Shown: piece after piece, positions 52,587 to 60,805 of the stretch
How the letters are laid out: every line of letters starts with the position of its first letter
Numbering within the stretch: the stretch's first letter is position 1
Source of the DNA: Xanthomonas sp. DAR 80977
GTDB lineage: Bacteria; Pseudomonadota; Gammaproteobacteria; Xanthomonadales; Xanthomonadaceae
Reading direction: 5' to 3'
Assembly (NCBI RefSeq): GCF_041240605.1
Contig: NZ_CP162487.1
Span: forward strand, 4,967,001-5,031,000
DNA length: 64,000 bases
Position numbers and translations under genes: made by a program
The notes under the pieces: model-generated
Told to the model about the DNA's origin: nothing
Databases searched by the model: none
Seen by the model: the letters and a program-made list of their open reading frames with translations, nothing else

Positions 52587-53531
52587 TCACTTCGCGCCAA
52601 ATGCCCGGGACGCCGCCTTCATGCACTGGTACGCGGCGGCGGGGAATTCCAACGGCTGGCCCTGCGGCAGATCGAGCGCCTGGCGTACCGACTCGGCCTG
52701 CTCCCAGACCGCAGCCGAATCGTCATGCGCGTGCACGAGCGCACGCAGCCTGGCGTACAGCGGGCTGCCGCCGCCGGCGGGCGCGACCGCGCAGACCTTC
52801 GCGCCAGGCTGCTGCAACGCCTCGCGCACCTCGTCGTCGAAGGATTCCGCCTCGTCCTGCGTATCCTCGTAGGTACTCCATTCGCTCGCATTGCCGGACA
52901 GGCGATAGTGCACCTCCTCCGGCGCGAAGAAGAACACCAGCAAGGGCACCTGCGCCTCGGGCCTGGGTGTGTCGCAGCGCTGCTTCGCCGGCGCGAACGG
53001 CTGCGGGCTGAGCTGCCCGTCGGCGGCGACCTTCATCACCGTCAGCAGGCAGGCCTGCATGTCGAAGCGCATCGCGACCTCGTAGTCCGCCCCCGCCTCC
53101 GGGGTGAACGCGACATCGAAGTCGCTGGCGCAGCGCATGTTCGCCGCCGACTTGATGCCGGCGCGCACCCTGACGGGCTGCCCGGGAATCAGCGCGTATT
53201 CGCGGTAGTAGGGCTTGGCCATGAACACCTTGCCCTCTTCCATCGTGCGCACGCCGACCGTCTCCGGCATGCCCAGCGAGATGTTGGGGACCCTCTTGCC
53301 GGCCAGGGCGCGGAAGCCGTTCCCGAGCGAACCGGAGACCTCGATCTCCTCTTCGTAGTCGTCCTTGCACACCGCATTGGTGTACAGCGTGAGACCGACG
53401 CCGTTCTGCCCGAACACGCGCAGGCGCGCCGGATCGGGGAACTGCGCCGGATCGGGCGCCCCCTGGGCCATGGCATCGAGCGGCAACGCGAGCAAGAGCA
53501 GCCAACGCAATCGGTAAGCGGAGATGTTCAA
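52587..53531 (-). CDS. Secreted hypothetical protein
   Basis: This 314-aa protein has a signal peptide (WLLLLALPLDAMA). A beta-rich central part (residues about 35-200, with GVGLTLYTNAVC and DYEVAMRFDMQACLLTVMKV) and a helical C-terminal part ending YQCMKAASRAFGAK follow. The only fitting start is TTG at 53531, with AAGGGAC nine bases upstream. It is probably periplasmic or outer-membrane associated. No family is recognised. Confidence 0.7.
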   Translation of the reverse strand: MNISAYRLRWLLLLALPLDAMAQGAPDPAQFPDPARLRVFGQNGVGLTLYTNAVCKDDYEEEIEVSGSLGNGFRALAGKRVPNISLGMPETVGVRTMEEGKVFMAKPYYREYALIPGQPVRVRAGIKSAANMRCASDFDVAFTPEAGADYEVAMRFDMQACLLTVMKVAADGQLSPQPFAPAKQRCDTPRPEAQVPLLVFFFAPEEVHYRLSGNASEWSTYEDTQDEAESFDDEVREALQQPGAKVCAVAPAGGGSPLYARLRALVHAHDDSAAVWEQAESVRQALDLPQGQPLEFPAAAYQCMKAASRAFGAK

Positions 53532-53857
53532 CAGAAGTCCCTTTCAGGTGGGGCGATGGACGCGGGTGCACGCGTTATCGGCCACGCGGCCGATGACTGA
53601 ATGGCGCAAGGCATGCGCCCCCCGACGGCCGCCGCCATGGGTGCGGACCTGGCACCATCGTTCGCAACACGTCGCTCACGCCGGCCACGCGCCAGCGACG
53701 CCGATGCGCCGGCCGGTCCCGCGGCCGCGCAAGGACAGCGGCGACGCCCGGCGCCAGCGCATGCCGGCGCGCGATGCACGCAACCGTTGCGGCGGGCGCC
53801 AAGCCCGGCGATCACCTCCGCCACCCGCTGGCCCGCCATCCAGGGCAGAATCCCCGC

Positions 53858-54577
53858 ATGCATCCACTCGCCTTCTCGCTCGCCACCATGCTGGCCGGGG
53901 TCGCCGCGGCGGCCCCGGTGCCGGAGCGCATGCTGATCTTCAGCAAGACCGCCGGCTTCCGCCACGACTCGATCCCCACCGCGGTGGCGACGCTGCGCCA
54001 GCTGGCGGCCGAGGAAGGCCTGGCCGCGGACCACAGCGAAGACGCGAACGACTTCAGCACCGACAACCTGGCCCGCTACCGCGTGGTGGTCTTCGCCAGC
54101 ACCACCGGCGAGATCCTCGACCCGGCCCAGCAGCGGGCGTTCGAAGGCTTCGTGCGCAACGGCGGCGGCTTCGTTGGCGTGCACTCGGCCGCCGACACCG
54201 GCTACGCCTGGCCATGGTACGGACGGCTGGTCGGCGCGTGGTTCCAGGGCCATCCGCCCGGGCTGCAATCCACCCGGGTGCAACCCGAACGCGACGGGCG
54301 GCCCGACGGCGCGGCCTGGCCGATCCACGACGAGATCTACAACTACCGCAGCAACCCGCGCGCCCAGGTGCAGGTCATCGCCACCGTGGACGAACGCCTC
54401 TACGCCGGCGGCACGATGGGCGCGGACCACCCGATCGCCTGGTGCCACGCTTTCGACGGCGGCCGCGCCTGGTACACCGGCCTCGGCCACGACGCGGCGG
54501 TGTATGCCGATCCGGATTTCCTGGCGCAGCTGCGCCAGGGCGTGCGCTATGCGGCCGGCCGCAGCGGGCGGTGCTGA
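53858..54577 (+). CDS. Secreted ThuA-like (trehalose utilisation) domain protein
   Basis: This 239-aa protein has a signal peptide (residues 1-19, LAFSLATMLAGVAAAA) followed by a ThuA glutamine-amidotransferase-like fold. Characteristic stretches are LIFSKTAGFRHDSIPTAVAT, GGGFVGVHSAADT, FQGHPP, HPIAWCHAFDGGRAWYTGLG and FLAQLRQGVRYA. The family includes ThuA of sinorhizobial trehalose/maltose metabolism and is linked to sugar degradation; its biochemical role is not settled. It is divergent from the secreted-protein pair. Confidence 0.9.
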   Translation: MHPLAFSLATMLAGVAAAAPVPERMLIFSKTAGFRHDSIPTAVATLRQLAAEEGLAADHSEDANDFSTDNLARYRVVVFASTTGEILDPAQQRAFEGFVRNGGGFVGVHSAADTGYAWPWYGRLVGAWFQGHPPGLQSTRVQPERDGRPDGAAWPIHDEIYNYRSNPRAQVQVIATVDERLYAGGTMGADHPIAWCHAFDGGRAWYTGLGHDAAVYADPDFLAQLRQGVRYAAGRSGRC

Positions 54578-54950
54578 GCGCGGCAACGGCGCCACGGCGA
54601 TCGTGTCGCCACCGATCCAGGCGATCCAGCGTATCGATGGGTGACCTTGCGACATCACGTCCGCAGTGGCGCAATCGGTACGGTGCAGCCTCGGCTCAAG
54701 GCTCCTCCGTTTTATCGAGCGCACACCACTCGAATGGGCGCGGTGTGCGCTGCCCATTCGATACGACACCGAGCATCGGCCCACGCCCACTGGGTGCTGC
54801 ATGAGGGAACGGCTGCAGGCGATCGTCCACGGGACCGAAGTGCATGCCGCAACGTCGCCGACATCCGTGCCGCGGCCGCTTGCATGAAACGCCGCGCGGC
54901 CCATGGCGTTCAACGGCCAGCGACGATGCACGCCGCCGGCCAGTGATGGC
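54578..54950. other. Intergenic region with a 10-bp perfect hairpin
   Basis: AGCGCACACC (54718-54727) pairs exactly with GGTGTGCGCT (54742-54751) across a 14-base loop. No T-run follows, so it is not a standard terminator. No gene is supported in the rest of the 373 bp, which lies between converging genes. Confidence 0.5.
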
Positions 54951-55364
54951 CTACTTGCAAGCCTGGGTCACGGCCTTCTCGACCGCCTGGATGAAATCGC
55001 GGTCGTTCTTCATGGTGGGGTCGGCGCGGGCGCTGTCGCGCACGTGCCTGGCGCGGGTACAGGCTTCCGGACCCGGCGCGCGCACCGAGCTGATCAGGCT
55101 CGCGCCCAAGCTCGGTTCCTGGCCGGCGCCGGCCGGCGCCCGTTGGCCGCCCTGCCCGGCGGCGGGTTCCGAGACGGTGCGCTCGCTGCCGGCACCGGCC
55201 GACGGAGCGGAAGCCGCGGTGTCCCAGCGCTTCTGCTCGGTGCCGTTCGCGCAGGGCATCGACTGGTACACCGTGCCGAGCTTGGGATCCTTGCATTTGT
55301 AGGCCGACTGCGCCGACGCCGGCAGCGCCAGCACGCACAGCACCGCGGCATAGATCCGGATCAT
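54951..55364 (-). CDS. Secreted DUF4124-like protein
   Basis: This 137-aa protein has a signal peptide (IYAAVLCVLALPASAQ) and then the short DUF4124-type segment with two cysteines (AYKCKDPKLGTVYQSMPCAN). A Pro/Ala/Gly-rich linker and a C-terminal helix with Cys residues (EACTRARHV; VTQACK) follow. DUF4124 proteins are periplasmic with unknown function. The ATG at 55364 has GGGGGAG upstream. Confidence 0.8.
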   Translation of the reverse strand: MIRIYAAVLCVLALPASAQSAYKCKDPKLGTVYQSMPCANGTEQKRWDTAASAPSAGAGSERTVSEPAAGQGGQRAPAGAGQEPSLGASLISSVRAPGPEACTRARHVRDSARADPTMKNDRDFIQAVEKAVTQACK

Positions 55365-55434
55365 GCTGCCCTCCCCCTGGGGAAAACGCGAGCTTATACG
55401 ACCGCCGGCGGGCGCGACAGCGCATGCGTCGCAC

Positions 55435-56043
55435 TCACAGCAAGGTGCCATGGTCCTTCGGCGGGGAGGATTTCTGCAGCGAGCCGAGCACCTTGTTGCC
55501 GACCGGCTTGGACAGCCGCAGCACCAGCGCTTCGACGTGTTTCGGGTAATCCAGATGCTCTACCGGCGGGATTTCGTAGGCGGACACGAAGCTCACCGCC
55601 TGCCAGCGCTGCACCGGCGCCTTGCGTACCGCCTTGGGGAACTCCATGCCGATCCTGCCGCGCAGCTGCTGGTACATTTCCTTCTGGAAATTCGTGCTGG
55701 CCTTGCCGATGTACAGCACATTGCACATCGAATCGTAGAACGCATACACGCCGGACGCGTTCTTGTGCGCGCCCAGGGCCGCGGCCAGCACCTTGCTGAT
55801 CTCCTTGGCCGTGGCGAACGCCACCGGCTTGAACTCGGCCGCCACCCGGAACTCCGGCGCGATCGTGGTCGAGAGCAGCCAACGCACCGTCGCCTTCTGC
55901 GGCTTGATCTCGCCGGCGCACCAGCGCGTCACCTGCGTGCGCGAATAGCCGGTGTGCTCGGCGAACCGCTGCGTGTCCCCGTCGAAATACTCGTCCACCA
56001 GATGCTCGACCAGCAGCGCTTCGAAGTTCCGTTTCTTGGCCAA
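55435..56043 (-). CDS. GIY-YIG nuclease-domain protein with N-terminal helix-turn-helix
   Basis: The 202-aa protein has residues 15-60 with the look of a helix-turn-helix (TQRFAEHTGYSRTQVTRWCA). The GIY-YIG domain starts at GVYAFYDSMCNVLYIGKAST (residues 98-117), with a later catalytic-type Arg and the acidic HVEALVLRLS near residue 170. The start is TTG at 56043 with GGGAG seven bases upstream; no ATG fits. GIY-YIG proteins cut DNA or occur in repair and defence. No partner gene is next to it. Confidence 0.8.
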   Translation of the reverse strand: MAKKRNFEALLVEHLVDEYFDGDTQRFAEHTGYSRTQVTRWCAGEIKPQKATVRWLLSTTIAPEFRVAAEFKPVAFATAKEISKVLAAALGAHKNASGVYAFYDSMCNVLYIGKASTNFQKEMYQQLRGRIGMEFPKAVRKAPVQRWQAVSFVSAYEIPPVEHLDYPKHVEALVLRLSKPVGNKVLGSLQKSSPPKDHGTLL

Positions 56044-56583
56044 CGCGCTCTCCCGGCGGCGTGATTGCAGGCAATAAACTAAACGCGATATCCGCGAGGA
56101 TGCAAGACGGCGTCACCCGGATCGGGTCTTGGGCGAATGCCCGGTCTCGCAGGCAAGCAGCGGAAAACGACGGCGGAGCGTACCCTTCCCCATTGTCCTG
56201 CCTGCACGCCATGCGCAGACCATCGGTGCGGACAGGCCCAAGGCCATTGACCGGCCGGGAATCTCGGGAAAGAGATATCTCCCGGCCGGGCGAACCCGGC
56301 CCCGCTATCGCCATCTGGCCCCGAAGCCGTCGATGCTCAAGGCATGCCGGGCCGCGCCCGATGCCGTCGTCACCGCATGCTCAGCGATCCATGGCTGGGC
56401 TGATCTGTTCAGCATGACGCGTGGCATGGCGATCTCCCGTTGCCGCCGATCCAACATGGGTAAGCGCCGGAGAGCATGGAGCGGAGCGCTTGAATGGCCG
56501 TAGACCAATTCTTCCGCTGCGCGGTCGGAACCGATAGTCGGCGCGGCGCATGCAGCGCCATCTTTTTCACCCAACCGGACATG
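56044..56583. other. 540-bp intergenic region with a large hairpin
   Basis: CCGGCCGGGA (56251-56260) pairs with the complement around 56280-56290 (TCCCGGCCGG), with inner ATCTC/GAGAT pairs, giving a stem-loop over 56251-56290. AT content rises near 56060-56100, likely the promoter of the GIY-YIG gene. No coding region is supported in the rest, and the region lies downstream of the CPBP gene. Confidence 0.55.
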
Positions 56584-57246
56584 TTATGCATAGGCCACCA
56601 GCGCCAGCAGGTCCATCAGGCCATGCGCGACGATGGCAGGCCACAGCCGGCCGGTCCGCGCGAACCACCAGCCGAGTATCAACCCCACGATGACCAGCGA
56701 GATCGCGCCGATGGGTCCCTGGTACAGGTGGTACGAGGCGCGGATCGCCACGCTGACGTTCACCGCGAAAGCCGGGCTGTGGCTGCGCTGCAGGACGCGG
56801 ATCACGTAGGCGCAGACGAACACCTCCTCGAAGATCGGATTGAGCAGCGAGACCGCCACCACCGCCGCCAGCGACAGCTTCCCGGCCACCATGGCATCCA
56901 TCGAAGGATTCACCGCCTCGGCCATGTCCGCGCGCAGCCAGTTCAGGGGATAGCAGGCCACGATGCACGCGACCAGCAAGCCGATCGCCGGTCGGATGTC
57001 GCGCTGCTGCCACTGCAGCCCCAAGGCCTGCGGCGTCCACCCACGGAACCACAGCACCGGGACGAGCAACGCCAGGACCAGCAGCTCGTAGAGGACCATG
57101 CCCCACAGGCTCGCCTCGGAAAACGACGGCTCGACCGTGGGCGCCAGCACGGCCGAGAAACTCCAGTAGATGGGCAGTCCGAGTGCGATCGCGACGACGG
57201 CCAGCAGTTCGCCCCATCCTGCAGATATCGTGTCGCGTCCTTGCAT
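56584..57246 (-). CDS. CPBP/CAAX-type intramembrane protease-like protein
   Basis: This 220-aa protein has about six transmembrane segments. The family's first motif is present as NPIFEEVFVCAYVI (Glu140-Glu141), but the usual EExxxR arginine is Cys145. Conserved His residues remain in ASYHLYQG (His173) and AHGLMDL (His208). CPBP proteins cleave prenylated or membrane peptides and include bacteriocin-protection proteins. The altered motif may reduce or change activity. Confidence 0.85.
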   Translation of the reverse strand: MQGRDTISAGWGELLAVVAIALGLPIYWSFSAVLAPTVEPSFSEASLWGMVLYELLVLALLVPVLWFRGWTPQALGLQWQQRDIRPAIGLLVACIVACYPLNWLRADMAEAVNPSMDAMVAGKLSLAAVVAVSLLNPIFEEVFVCAYVIRVLQRSHSPAFAVNVSVAIRASYHLYQGPIGAISLVIVGLILGWWFARTGRLWPAIVAHGLMDLLALVAYA

Positions 57247-57302
57247 CGATCCCCTTTATCGTCCGGTTGTCCGCCGCCCAGGCGGCTGGCGCGGCTGGTG
57301 CG

Positions 57303-57917
57303 CTAGTACAGCATGTCCCGCGTGCGTTTTGGCAACTCGCGGTCGTAGGCGGCGGCATCGAAATCGCCGTCGGCCAAATGCGCGTGCATGGTGCCGGCGC
57401 TGGGCAACTGCTCGCGCGGCACGTGCCGCGCCGGATCCCACAGGGCCGAGCGCACGATCGCCTTGGAGCAATGGAAATAGGCCGCATCGATGTGCACCAC
57501 GATCACGCTGCGCGGCTGCCTGCCGCGGATCTCGAAGCGGGCCAGCAAGGCCGGATCGACACTGATCTCGGCATGCCCGTTCACGCGCAGGCTCTCGCCG
57601 ATGCCGGGCACCAGGAACAGCAGCGACACGCGCGGATCGTGCAGCAGGTTGCGCAGGTTGTCGACGCGGTTGTTGCCCGGCCGGTCCGGCACCGCCAGGG
57701 TGCGCGCGTCCAGGATCTGCACGAAGCCGGCAGGGTCGCCCTTGGGCGAGCAGTCCAGGCCGTCGTCCCCGGCCGACGCCAGCACCACGAATGGCGAGGC
57801 GCGCACGAACGCCTGGTAGTCGGCGTTCAGATGATCGATCTCCTTGCGCACCGAGCGCTCGGCGGGCTGACCGTACAGCGCTTCGAGTGCCTCGATGGTG
57901 GCGATGCGATGGTGCAT
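57303..57917 (-). CDS. Pyridoxamine 5'-phosphate oxidase-fold FMN protein
   Basis: This 204-aa protein is of the PPOX-like FMN-dependent group (MSMEG_1061 type). Typical segments are FVVLASAGDDGLDCSPKGDP, LAVPDRPGNNRVDNLRNLL, VSLLFLVPGIGESLRVNGHA and IDAAYFHCSKAIVRSALWDP. Such proteins bind FMN or F420 and reduce small molecules; the substrate is unknown. AGGA eight bases before the ATG at 57917 supports the start. It converges with nothing and follows the LysR gene in the same direction. Confidence 0.88.
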   Translation of the reverse strand: MHHRIATIEALEALYGQPAERSVRKEIDHLNADYQAFVRASPFVVLASAGDDGLDCSPKGDPAGFVQILDARTLAVPDRPGNNRVDNLRNLLHDPRVSLLFLVPGIGESLRVNGHAEISVDPALLARFEIRGRQPRSVIVVHIDAAYFHCSKAIVRSALWDPARHVPREQLPSAGTMHAHLADGDFDAAAYDRELPKRTRDMLY

Positions 57918-58018
57918 GGCGGTGTCCTGTACGTGTCCGTGGTGCGCGGTGTGGCGGTGGCGATCCATGAGCCGCACGCCTATCGACGGTGCGTCCCTTT
58001 CCATTCTGGGCGGCGGCG

Positions 58019-58939
58019 CTACCCGGGCGCCATGCGCTTGCGGCATTCGGTCAGCACCAGCGTGCGCAACCAGCGATGCGCCGGATCGCGGTCCGCGCGC
58101 GGATGCCACATCAACGACACGGTGATGGGGTCGGTGGCCACCGGAAGCTCGAACACATGGTCGAGCTGGCGCACCGCCTCGGGCTGCGCCGCCACGAACG
58201 ACGCCGGCACCAGCGCCACCAGGTCCGACCCGCGCGCCACCGCCAGCGCCGCGGAGAAGCTGGGCACCACCGTCGCCACCACCCGCTCCAGGCCTTGCCG
58301 GCGCAACGCATCGTCCACCGGACCGTGCGCCCTGCCCTGGCGCGAGGCGACGACATGGCCGAACGCGGCATAGCGTTGCGCGGTCACCTCCGGCTCCAGC
58401 GCGAGCGGATGTCCCTGCCTGACCGCGCCGACGAAGCGGTCGCGATACAGCGCCTGCACCCGCACCTCGGGTCCCATCGCATTCAACACGCCGATTTCAA
58501 GATCGGCCAAGCCCTCGCGCAGCGGCGCGGCGGTCTTCTGCGCCTTCGACGCGAAATGCAGGCGCACGCGCGGCGCGGCCATGGAGACCGCGTTGACCAG
58601 CATGGCGGCGAATGCTTCCACGAACGCGTCGTTGGCGCGCACGGTGAACGTCCGCTCCAGCGCCGACAGCTCCAGTTCGGCCGGCGACGGGCGCAGCACG
58701 GCGCGTGCGGCGTCCACCGCGGCGCGGGTGCGCTCGCGGATCTGCGCCGCATACGGCGTCAACACCATGTTGCCGCCCGCCCTGACCAACAGCGCATCGC
58801 CGGTGGATGCGCGCAGCCGTGTCAGCGTGCGGCTCATCGCCGATGCGCTCAACCCCAACCGCCGCGCGGCGCCGGCCACGCTGGCCTCCGCCAGCAGCGC
58901 GTCCAGCGCGATCAACAGGTTCAAATCCGGTTCCGACAT
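58019..58939 (-). CDS. LysR-family transcriptional regulator
   Basis: This 306-aa regulator has a winged helix at residues 5-65 (LLIALDALLAEASVAGAARR then LGLSASAMSRTLTRLR), followed by the two-lobed effector domain (about 90-300). It belongs to the NodD/SyrM-like shape with MSEPDLNLLIAL start. It is divergent from a short-chain dehydrogenase gene, which LysR proteins commonly regulate in this arrangement, and lies upstream of the PPOX gene. Confidence 0.9.
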   Translation of the reverse strand: MSEPDLNLLIALDALLAEASVAGAARRLGLSASAMSRTLTRLRASTGDALLVRAGGNMVLTPYAAQIRERTRAAVDAARAVLRPSPAELELSALERTFTVRANDAFVEAFAAMLVNAVSMAAPRVRLHFASKAQKTAAPLREGLADLEIGVLNAMGPEVRVQALYRDRFVGAVRQGHPLALEPEVTAQRYAAFGHVVASRQGRAHGPVDDALRRQGLERVVATVVPSFSAALAVARGSDLVALVPASFVAAQPEAVRQLDHVFELPVATDPITVSLMWHPRADRDPAHRWLRTLVLTECRKRMAPG

Positions 58940-59102
58940 GTCCCATCCAGAGCGTGACCGGCGACATACAGGCGTTCGACGCAATCACGAACTGCATTCC
59001 ACGCGCGTTCCGCTCGCCCGCATGTGCCATTACCTTTCGCACACCGACCGGTTGGCCGGCATCCACGATGCCGCGCAACCCGGCCCCTACGAGGCTCGAT
59101 CC

Positions 59103-59807
59103 ATGACACACATCCCTCCGCAGAAAACCGTCCTGCTCCTCGGCGCATCGCGCGGGCTGGGCCTGGCGATGGCCGAAGGCTACCTGAAACGCCACTGGCG
59201 CGTCATCGCCACCGAGCGCGCCGGCGCGCCAAGCAAGCTGCACAGGCTCGCGCAGGCCTACCCCGGCACACTGCACATCGAATCCGTCGATATCACTCTC
59301 CCGGAACAAGTGGCGGCGCTGCGCCAACGCCTGCACGGCAAAAAATTGGACTTGTTGTTCGTCAACGCCGGGGTCAAGAACGACGACCGCGAGACCATCG
59401 CCGACGTCTCCACGGACGAGTTCATCCGCGTCATGGTCACCAACGCCCTGAGCCCCATGCGCGTCATCGAGACCTTCGTGGACCTGGTGCGCCCCACCGG
59501 CACCATCGGCGCGATGTCGTCGGGGCAAGGCAGCATCGGCAACAACACCAACGGCCAGTACGAGGTGTACCGCGGCAGCAAGGCCGCGCTCAACATGTTC
59601 ATGCGCAGCTTCGCCGCCCGTCACCGCGACGACCCGCGCACCTTGCTGCTGATGGCCCCCGGCTGGGTACAGACCGACATGGGCGGCCCCGAGGCGCGCC
59701 TGACCATCGAGGAAAGCATCCCGAAGCTGCTGGACACCATCGAGGCGTCCGCGGGGCGCGGGGGTCTGAATTACTTGGATTACCTGGGCAGGGTGGTGCC
59801 TTGGTAA
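59103..59807 (+). CDS. Short-chain dehydrogenase/reductase
   Basis: This 234-aa SDR has cofactor-binding GASRGLGLA near the N-terminus, the structural LFVNAGVKN, catalytic Ser in GAMSSGQGSIGNN, Tyr and Lys in YEVYRGSKAA, and the APGWVQTDMGG loop. The substrate is unknown. It is divergent from the LysR gene. Its stop codon is only two bases from the decayed Rhs fragment that marks the edge of the lower-GC region. Confidence 0.9.
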   Translation: MTHIPPQKTVLLLGASRGLGLAMAEGYLKRHWRVIATERAGAPSKLHRLAQAYPGTLHIESVDITLPEQVAALRQRLHGKKLDLLFVNAGVKNDDRETIADVSTDEFIRVMVTNALSPMRVIETFVDLVRPTGTIGAMSSGQGSIGNNTNGQYEVYRGSKAALNMFMRSFAARHRDDPRTLLLMAPGWVQTDMGGPEARLTIEESIPKLLDTIEASAGRGGLNYLDYLGRVVPW

Positions 59808-59809
59808 GG

Positions 59810-59913
59810 TCATAGCGATGCCCCGGGAAGCGCATGCAGAACACAAACGCCTTGGCGTCGTGATCTGCATCCTGGTCCGGGGCGTATTGCCGGACACTTC
59901 GCCCTTGATGTCC
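59810..59913 (-). pseudogene. Decayed Rhs core fragment
   Basis: About 104 bp match the Rhs core of the displaced module around 61439-61540 with scattered substitutions and small deletions. On the minus strand it still encodes FCMRFPGHRYDL, compared with FGMRFPGQRYDSATGLNQ in the intact copy. It has no start, repeats or tip of its own. It is a remnant at the left boundary of the Rhs region. Confidence 0.8.
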
Positions 59914-59977
59914 TATTTTTCCAGATCAAGATGCCGGCTTCAGCATAAACGACCCGGCCTCCTGTTACTTTTCCAAA

Positions 59978-60334
59978 TCACCGGCAATGATTCTTTCCAG
60001 TTCCACAATTGCCGGGAAGAAATGTCACCTTGAGGCTCTCGTAGGCTTCCCTGTCTTGGCCGTCGCCCTTCTCGGCAGCCAACTTACCCCAGCGTAATGC
60101 CTCGGGGCCGTTGTTGTGCAGGACACAATCCAAATAGTAGTCTCGCATCCCTCTTACTGCCGATAGCTCCCCGCTTTCAGCCTTCGCACGACTGGAGTCA
60201 ATATCAAACGCCTTACAGCTTTCTTCCCCTGACACGGGGGATGCAGCTGCCTTGTGATCGCTCTTGCCACAACAGGCTAGAAGAGCTGCGCAAGCAACTA
60301 CTCCTACAATCAAATTCGCAACACGGTTGCGCAA
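59978..60334 (-). CDS. Small lipoprotein in the Rhs region
   Basis: This 118-aa protein has a lipoprotein signal (NLIVGVVACAALLACCGKSD, lipobox LLAC) and a Cys-containing mature domain with RAKAESGELSAVRGMRDYYL and EALRWGKLAAEKGDGQDRE, a Sel1/TPR-like pattern. No ATG exists; TTG at 60334 has GGAG nine bases upstream. It lies 32 bp after the immunity candidate gene and has the low GC of the region. It may be a further immunity or accessory protein. Confidence 0.6.
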   Translation of the reverse strand: MRNRVANLIVGVVACAALLACCGKSDHKAAASPVSGEESCKAFDIDSSRAKAESGELSAVRGMRDYYLDCVLHNNGPEALRWGKLAAEKGDGQDREAYESLKVTFLPGNCGTGKNHCR

Positions 60335-60366
60335 AACCGGGAACTCCACTGACGGAAAAGCCGAGA

Positions 60367-60804
60367 CTAGAGCCAATTACTTTCCTGTGGTGGATTTTCC
60401 GTTATTTTCATAAGCTCATCTCGGTTCTTTGTGTACTTAATTGTTGCAAAGGTCTCCATGTAGGTCATACTTCTCGCACCAGATGACGCAAAAAAAACAA
60501 AGAAATTATCCCGATTGGTTTTTATCCCAATCTTCCCCAAGAAAAAACGCACATTAATTACCTGGGATATCTTTGCTTCAGGACTGGCTAAGATAACTGT
60601 CTTCCGCGCACAATTCCTGAAGAATGTATCAAATGTGTCGCGCGGCTTAACGAGGGTATCGTTTACCTTAAAAACCTCCTTCCCCTTAACCACATCAAGC
60701 TCAACCACAACCAGATCCCTGCTATCGCATGAACTAGCGGCAAAAGCGGAAGATATATTAAAAAATCCAAAAATCACCACTGCGAAAATCGAAATATTTT
60801 TCAT
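60367..60804 (-). CDS. Secreted immunity protein candidate for the NlpC/P60-like Rhs tip
   Basis: This 145-aa AT-rich gene has a signal peptide (NISIFAVVIFGFFNISSAFA) followed by a beta-rich mature domain of about 120 residues with two cysteines. The ATG at 60804 starts one base after the Rhs fragment stop and has GGGTGA at good spacing. An overlapping GTG is also possible. Tight linkage to a toxin tip is the classic immunity-gene position. Export to the periplasm fits a toxin that cuts peptidoglycan. Confidence 0.75.
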   Translation of the reverse strand: MKNISIFAVVIFGFFNISSAFAASSCDSRDLVVVELDVVKGKEVFKVNDTLVKPRDTFDTFFRNCARKTVILASPEAKISQVINVRFFLGKIGIKTNRDNFFVFFASSGARSMTYMETFATIKYTKNRDELMKITENPPQESNWL

Positions 60805-60805
60805 T

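Noticed and set aside
54660-54735. Possible tRNA-like sequence (GTGGCGCAATCGGTA)
   Set aside because: The D-arm-like string is not followed by an anticodon stem, TTC arm or acceptor pairing. No tRNA can be folded by eye.
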